From positions 1-64,000 of the forward strand of contig NZ_WIOK01000004.1 of NCBI RefSeq assembly GCF_009467825.1: 64,000 nucleotides of DNA, read 5' to 3'. The stretch is from Cyclobacterium xiamenense. Lineage in GTDB: Bacteria; Bacteroidota; Bacteroidia; Cytophagales; Cyclobacteriaceae. This document shows positions 60,801-64,000 of the stretch, one piece after another (positions within the stretch are counted from its first letter, which is position 1; every line of letters begins with the position of its first letter). The translations under genes were made by a program, and so were the position numbers. The notes under the pieces were generated by a model that worked only from the letters and a program-made list of their open reading frames with translations, had not been told where the DNA came from and made no database searches.

Positions 60801-62030
60801 TTTAGCTCCAATGTACGGAATATTCCGACCGTTTTTGATGGAGAAAAGATGGAGCGAATCCTGTACAATTTACTCTCCAACGCCTTTAAATTTACGCCAG
60901 CAGAAGGAGAAATCAATGTAAGCCTGGATTTCAAACAACACAGCTTGTCCGGGGGCTGGGCAGCTATTTGCGTTCGGGATTCGGGACCGGGAATTGCTCG
61001 GGATCAACTGGACCGCATCTTTGAGCGTTATGTGACGCTTAGTTCTTCCGAAAACCAGGGTACAGGTATCGGGCTTTCTTTGGTACAAGAATACGCAAAA
61101 CTACACGGAGGCAGTGCCAGGGCCGAGAGCATCCCGGGCCAGGGAGCGGCGATTATTGTTTCGCTTCCGCTTATCCTTCGGGAGGGCTACCTGGTCTGGG
61201 AGGAATTTTTCATGGATACAGGAAAGGAAGAGCTGATTTCCTCTGGTTCGGGGCAGGCCGAACAGGACCGCCCCAGCCTGTTATTGGTAGAAGACAACCC
61301 AGACTTGCGGGAATACCTTGCGGAGGTGCTCCGTGATTCTTATATCATCGATCAGGCAGCCAACGGCAAAGAGGCCCTTGCTATTGCGCTTCGGAAAATC
61401 CCGGATATCATTCTTTCCGATGTGCTGATGCCGGAAATGGATGGGGTGGCTCTTTGTCAGGCGATCAAGACCACCATTAAGACTTCCCATGTACCGGTAG
61501 TTTTACTCACCGCCAAAACTGCCGAAGAAGATCATTTGCTTGGCTTGCAATCCGGCTGCAACCTCTACCTGGAAAAACCTTTTAATCTCGAAATCGTGCG
61601 TTCATCACTGGCCAACTTACTACGGGAAAGGGAACGGCTGCAGCAACATTACCGCAAACTCATCACGGTGAAAACAAGCGAAGCCGAGCTGGAATCACTG
61701 GATGACCGGCTGATACGAAACGCCGTACTGCAGGTCGAAAAGGAAATTGATAATCCGGACTTTTCGGTAGAGACACTCAGTAAGCTTCTTGGAATGAGCC
61801 GGGTGCACCTGTACAAAAAAATTAACTCACTTACCGGACAGACGCCCCTGGAGTTCATCCGATCCATTCGCCTGCAGCGTGCAGCCCAATTGTTGGTTAC
61901 CAATCGGTTTACCGTATCGGAAGTCGCCTACAAGGTAGGTTACAACAATGCCAAATATTTCTCCAAACACTTTAAAGCCAATTATGGAAAAATCCCCTCT
62001 CATTACCAAAAAGAAAACGAGGATAACTAG
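57900..62030 (+). CDS. Hybrid two-component system sensor/regulator (HTCS)
   Basis: This 1376-residue one-protein signalling system has a signal peptide (about 1-23), a periplasmic sensor of Reg_prop repeats (about 30-700; DVDGYMWLGTSNGLNRFDG is the first) and a Y_Y_Y domain (about 735-810). One membrane helix follows (about 820-842). The kinase has VSHEFRTPL with His878 and an ATPase domain (about 975-1095). The receiver (about 1124-1240) has its phospho-acceptor in ILSDVLMPEMDG (Asp1174). An AraC-type helix-turn-helix (about 1280-1375) ends the chain. HTCS proteins sense an oligosaccharide and activate the matching locus, here apparently beginning with the overlapping fucosidase gene. Confidence 0.95.
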   Translation: MGKGFLFFRLICMVMVCLPTLQAQEALSFRFKKLDTGQSLSSGDIQAIFQDVDGYMWLGTSNGLNRFDGSRLRRYFADEHDSSTISSNSISKIYPGPAGNLWFKDAERIVNVYLKDKEIFARDMEEFAARYQLRSAVLTKVFEDSKKRYWFLHPFEGITLLDSSLQEARYFFSKTSEDGTIGSNLVTDIQEDSEGNFWLVHANGWIDILSGANLRVKKRLALLDESEILQNYIFELVLDQSGDAWVFCPDFPLGLFHISGKTWQVQAIREDSEGIRLNNPLVKSVLEYAPGEIWVGTDHGGINIIDTQSNNVHYVLNRPESSLALSHNAVYALFKDASGVVWVGTHKRGVDLYHPNLDRFGLLRRDIDPENPLPINDVNAIEEDPSGSLIVGSNGGGLWRYDSKSGTYLDVSQWPNDTGPVPDSDVVVVDLYSDRSGTLWIGTYQRGLYAYDGKNFTHYEAQIGKPDALQDNNIWKIFEDSAGRFWIGTLRKGLFLFDKASGNFTQCSTEEMGIALNNQYITAITEDNTGNIWVGGSLGIDIFHPEKGYQRYFPGNSADPSGFSHSNVSDMFRDRYGIIWISTGQGLFYVDETMDSFHVFDQSNGLKNDFLVSLVPDKQGNLWLSSNDGLIQAEVDRSATALSLSFRFFTSGDGLQGDRFNKNAAYVSSDGRVYFGGVDGITYLHPETFPFFDAEPQVVFSDFRLFNQTVAVNERVNGRVLLDKPLNVSRSVQLTHHENIFSVSFSSLNYLNPEKSSFLYRLEGFSKEWIAVETSPFEVTFTNLDPGNYTLQVKASSIDGAWGARVANLDIEILAPFWQTPLAFGMYGLVLVICIASSWQWFVYRERQRLSRLEEIKENKRLAELDQMKSRFFTNVSHEFRTPLTLILAPVEKLVADTPDGPVRFQLQTVQKNARKLLTLVNQLLEIRKVENEQLELQTAEADLVTFLEEQVHAFRSLAIQRQIGLTFSSNVRNIPTVFDGEKMERILYNLLSNAFKFTPAEGEINVSLDFKQHSLSGGWAAICVRDSGPGIARDQLDRIFERYVTLSSSENQGTGIGLSLVQEYAKLHGGSARAESIPGQGAAIIVSLPLILREGYLVWEEFFMDTGKEELISSGSGQAEQDRPSLLLVEDNPDLREYLAEVLRDSYIIDQAANGKEALAIALRKIPDIILSDVLMPEMDGVALCQAIKTTIKTSHVPVVLLTAKTAEEDHLLGLQSGCNLYLEKPFNLEIVRSSLANLLRERERLQQHYRKLITVKTSEAELESLDDRLIRNAVLQVEKEIDNPDFSVETLSKLLGMSRVHLYKKINSLTGQTPLEFIRSIRLQRAAQLLVTNRFTVSEVAYKVGYNNAKYFSKHFKANYGKIPSHYQKENEDN

Positions 62031-64000
62031 CTTGTACTACCTCCTGTTAGCGCTCTTATTGTCAGGTGGTGCCTGTTCCGGGCCTTCGGCGACCCCACCG
62101 GAACCCGTGATGCCCATTCCCCACGAACGGCAGCTGGAATGGCAGGACATGGAATTTTACGCATTTGCCCATTTTAATATGAACACCTTTACCAATCGGG
62201 AATGGGGCATGGGCGACGAGGATCCTGCCTTGTTTAACCCAACCGATTTTGACCCCTCGCAGTGGGCGAAAATTTGCAGGGAGGCAGGTATGAAAGGAAT
62301 CATCCTAACGGCCAAACACCACGACGGGTTCTGCCTTTGGCCTACCGAAACCACCTCCCATTCCGTAAAAAACGCCACCTGGAAGGATGGGAAGGGAGAT
62401 ATCGTTCGGGAGGTTTCCGAAGCGTTTCGGGCGGAAGGTCTCAAATTTGGGGTGTACCTTTCTCCCTGGGATAGAAATCATCCCGATTATGGAAAGCCGG
62501 AGTACATCGATGTCTTTCGGCAGCAACTCCGGGAATTGCTCACCAACTACGGAGAAATTTTTGAAGTATGGTTTGATGGTGCAAACGGCGGGACTGGATA
62601 CTATGGCGGAGCCAATGAAGAGCGGCGGGTGGACAAAAAAAGCTACTACGACTGGGCTACCACCATTGACTTGATTCGTGAATTGCAGCCCAATGCCGTC
62701 ATTTTTGGGGATGCTGGACCGGACGTACGTTGGGTAGGTAACGAGCACGGTTTTGCCTACGAGACCACCTGGTCTAATCTGATGCGGGATTCGGTGTACG
62801 GTGGTATGCCGGAATATGCCAAAGTCTACGCTCCCGGCCAGGAAAATGGAACCCACTGGGTGCCCGCGGAAGCGGATGTTTCCATCCGGCCAGGCTGGTA
62901 TTACCATCCCTATGAAGACCATAAGGTTAAATCCCTGCCACAGTTACTGGATATTTACTACCACAGTATCGGACGAAATAGTTCCCTTTTGCTGAATTTT
63001 CCCATTGATAGAAGGGGCTTGATTCACGAAAATGATCAGGCCCAACTGATGAAATTGGTCCATAAAATTCGGGAGGACTTTTCTGTACCGCTGCCGCTGG
63101 ATAAGGCCAGCATTACGGCTACTTCCACTTTGGGAAAGGGATACGAAGTGTCGGCCATATTGGAAGAAAAGGGCCGCTATTGGGCGGCAGCGGAAGGAAC
63201 CATTGCAGCCACCATTCAGCTGGAGTTTCCCGATCCGGTCCGGTTCAACCGGTTTCTCGTCCAGGAAAATATTGAGCTGGGGCAACGAATCAAGGCATTT
63301 GATGTCGAAATCAGGACAGAGGAGGGAAGCTGGACGCCTCTTGCCTCCGGCACCACCGTGGGCTTTAAGCGGATCTTACGCCTGCCGGATACGGAAACCA
63401 CGGCCATTCGTTTCGCCATTACGGATGCAAAAGCAAGCCCCACGGTGCAACACCTGGCGTTTTACCTGGCTCCCAAGTTACTGCTTCCTCCCAGCATCAC
63501 CCGGGATAAATCCGGCATGGTAAGCCTGAAAGCACCGGAAGAGGGGCTGGAGATCTGGTACACGCTGGATGGCTCCGACCCGGCGCAGCAAGGCAAGCGG
63601 TATACCGAGCCCTTCCCCGTACTGGATCCAACTGCGATTCGGGTGCTTTCAAAAGATCCGGGGACTGGAGAAATTAGCGAGGTTGCACTCAAGGCATTGC
63701 AACTTGCCCGAAAAGATTGGACCGTCTTGGGTGATGGCGAACAGTCCGAACACCTGATCGACGAAGACCCGACGACAAACTATTTTACAGATACGGACCG
63801 TGTTTCCATCGACTTGGGAAAAAGCTATGCATTGACCGGATTTACCTATTTCCCCATGCAAAACAGGTACCTATCCGGCCTGATTACCCGGTACGCATTC
63901 GCAGTTAGCGAAGACGGGCGACAGTGGACGCAGGTGAATGAGGGCGAATTTGGAAACATTGTGAACAGCCCTATCGAGCAACGGGTTACTTTTCCTACCG
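61984..64000 (+). CDS. GH29 alpha-L-fucosidase lipoprotein (partial, runs off the window)
   Basis: The ATG at 61984 lies 47 bp inside the end of the HTCS gene in another frame. It gives a lipoprotein signal with basic residues, a LLLALLLS core and the lipobox cysteine in GGACSG. The catalytic domain includes HFNMNTFTNREWG, TAKHHDGFCLWPT and YLSPWDRNHPDYGKPEYIDV. The nucleophile is the aspartate of EVWFDGANGG (Asp198). The end of the barrel is NSSLLLNFPIDRRG. A chitobiase-like IWYTLDGSDP domain follows, then the start of an F5/8 type C (CBM32-like) domain. It removes alpha-fucose at the cell surface. The C-terminus is outside the window; no stop occurs up to base 64000. Confidence 0.92.
   Translation, partial: MEKSPLITKKKTRITSLYYLLLALLLSGGACSGPSATPPEPVMPIPHERQLEWQDMEFYAFAHFNMNTFTNREWGMGDEDPALFNPTDFDPSQWAKICREAGMKGIILTAKHHDGFCLWPTETTSHSVKNATWKDGKGDIVREVSEAFRAEGLKFGVYLSPWDRNHPDYGKPEYIDVFRQQLRELLTNYGEIFEVWFDGANGGTGYYGGANEERRVDKKSYYDWATTIDLIRELQPNAVIFGDAGPDVRWVGNEHGFAYETTWSNLMRDSVYGGMPEYAKVYAPGQENGTHWVPAEADVSIRPGWYYHPYEDHKVKSLPQLLDIYYHSIGRNSSLLLNFPIDRRGLIHENDQAQLMKLVHKIREDFSVPLPLDKASITATSTLGKGYEVSAILEEKGRYWAAAEGTIAATIQLEFPDPVRFNRFLVQENIELGQRIKAFDVEIRTEEGSWTPLASGTTVGFKRILRLPDTETTAIRFAITDAKASPTVQHLAFYLAPKLLLPPSITRDKSGMVSLKAPEEGLEIWYTLDGSDPAQQGKRYTEPFPVLDPTAIRVLSKDPGTGEISEVALKALQLARKDWTVLGDGEQSEHLIDEDPTTNYFTDTDRVSIDLGKSYALTGFTYFPMQNRYLSGLITRYAFAVSEDGRQWTQVNEGEFGNIVNSPIEQRVTFPT

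Noticed and set aside
1-64000. CRISPR array, prophage, complete insertion sequence, rRNA or full tRNA
   Set aside because: No regular spaced repeats, transposase, integrase, phage structural gene, or cloverleaf-capable sequence was seen; only the tRNA 3'-end-like fragment at 6997-7022 came close.

Overview
The window looks like chromosomal DNA of a marine or environmental Bacteroidota, probably Cytophagales or Saprospirales. The evidence is a SusC/SusD pair with the family-typical signal peptide and lipobox, a 1376-residue hybrid two-component sensor with a fused AraC-type output, a small protein resembling a type IX secretion C-terminal domain, TAnnTTTG-type -7 boxes, and start codons without clear Shine-Dalgarno sequences. 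No rRNA, complete tRNA, CRISPR array or intact insertion sequence was seen. The genus cannot be fixed from the sequence alone.

Layout. 1-5.2 kb: a small cysteine protein with its own terminator, then a two-gene iron-uptake unit (TonB siderophore receptor and PepSY membrane protein) preceded by a perfect palindromic operator. 5.2-11 kb: secreted or surface carbohydrate-related genes (GH140-like hydrolase, FAD oxidoreductase lipoprotein, ThuA-like protein) plus a PhzF-family enzyme, with a degraded-looking gap at 6.64-7.06 kb. 11-15.2 kb: topA, sixA and an arginase-superfamily hydrolase. 15.4-26.8 kb: a polysaccharide-utilisation-like locus, susC, susD, an unrecognised 586-aa secreted protein, a type I sulfatase, and a lipoprotein that joins a cytochrome c to a propeller-type dehydrogenase-like module. 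26.8-36.1 kb: L-serine dehydratase divergent from an AraC regulator, followed by a peptide-catabolic run (DPP-IV, DapA-like lyase/aldolase, Xaa-Pro peptidase) and the NAD(P)HX repair enzyme. 36.1-45.7 kb: minus-strand genes for a PQQ-type sugar dehydrogenase, RNase HII, a GH63-like enzyme, a glycosyltransferase, a metallophosphoesterase and a sigma-54 two-component pair. 45.8-56.2 kb: housekeeping genes (FKBP isomerase, lpxH, ftsH, rsfS, birA, ahcY, ppsA). 56.2-57.8 kb: tandem leader repeats, DoxX and a Crp-family regulator. 57.9 kb to the end: the hybrid sensor overlapping a GH29 alpha-L-fucosidase lipoprotein that runs off the window.

The most interesting regulatory signal is a pair of near-identical two-half-site operators. 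Each is a 13-bp direct repeat of the TTTTGGWTAARAT type with an exact 21-bp period. One lies before susC (15416-15449) and the other before the DPP-IV gene (29538-29571), and each sits 28-29 bp upstream of a -7-like box. A 21-bp direct-repeat spacing is the classical geometry of AraC-type proteins, and an AraC-family gene lies immediately upstream of the second site. I infer that one regulator couples the SusCD-sulfatase-cytochrome locus to the proline-peptide locus, perhaps for a sulfated glycoprotein-like substrate. Other signals worth testing are the palindrome before the iron receptor, a TGT-N10-ACA enhancer-like dyad with a GG-N10-GC promoter before the sigma-54 operon, and three tandem copies of a gene leader before doxX.
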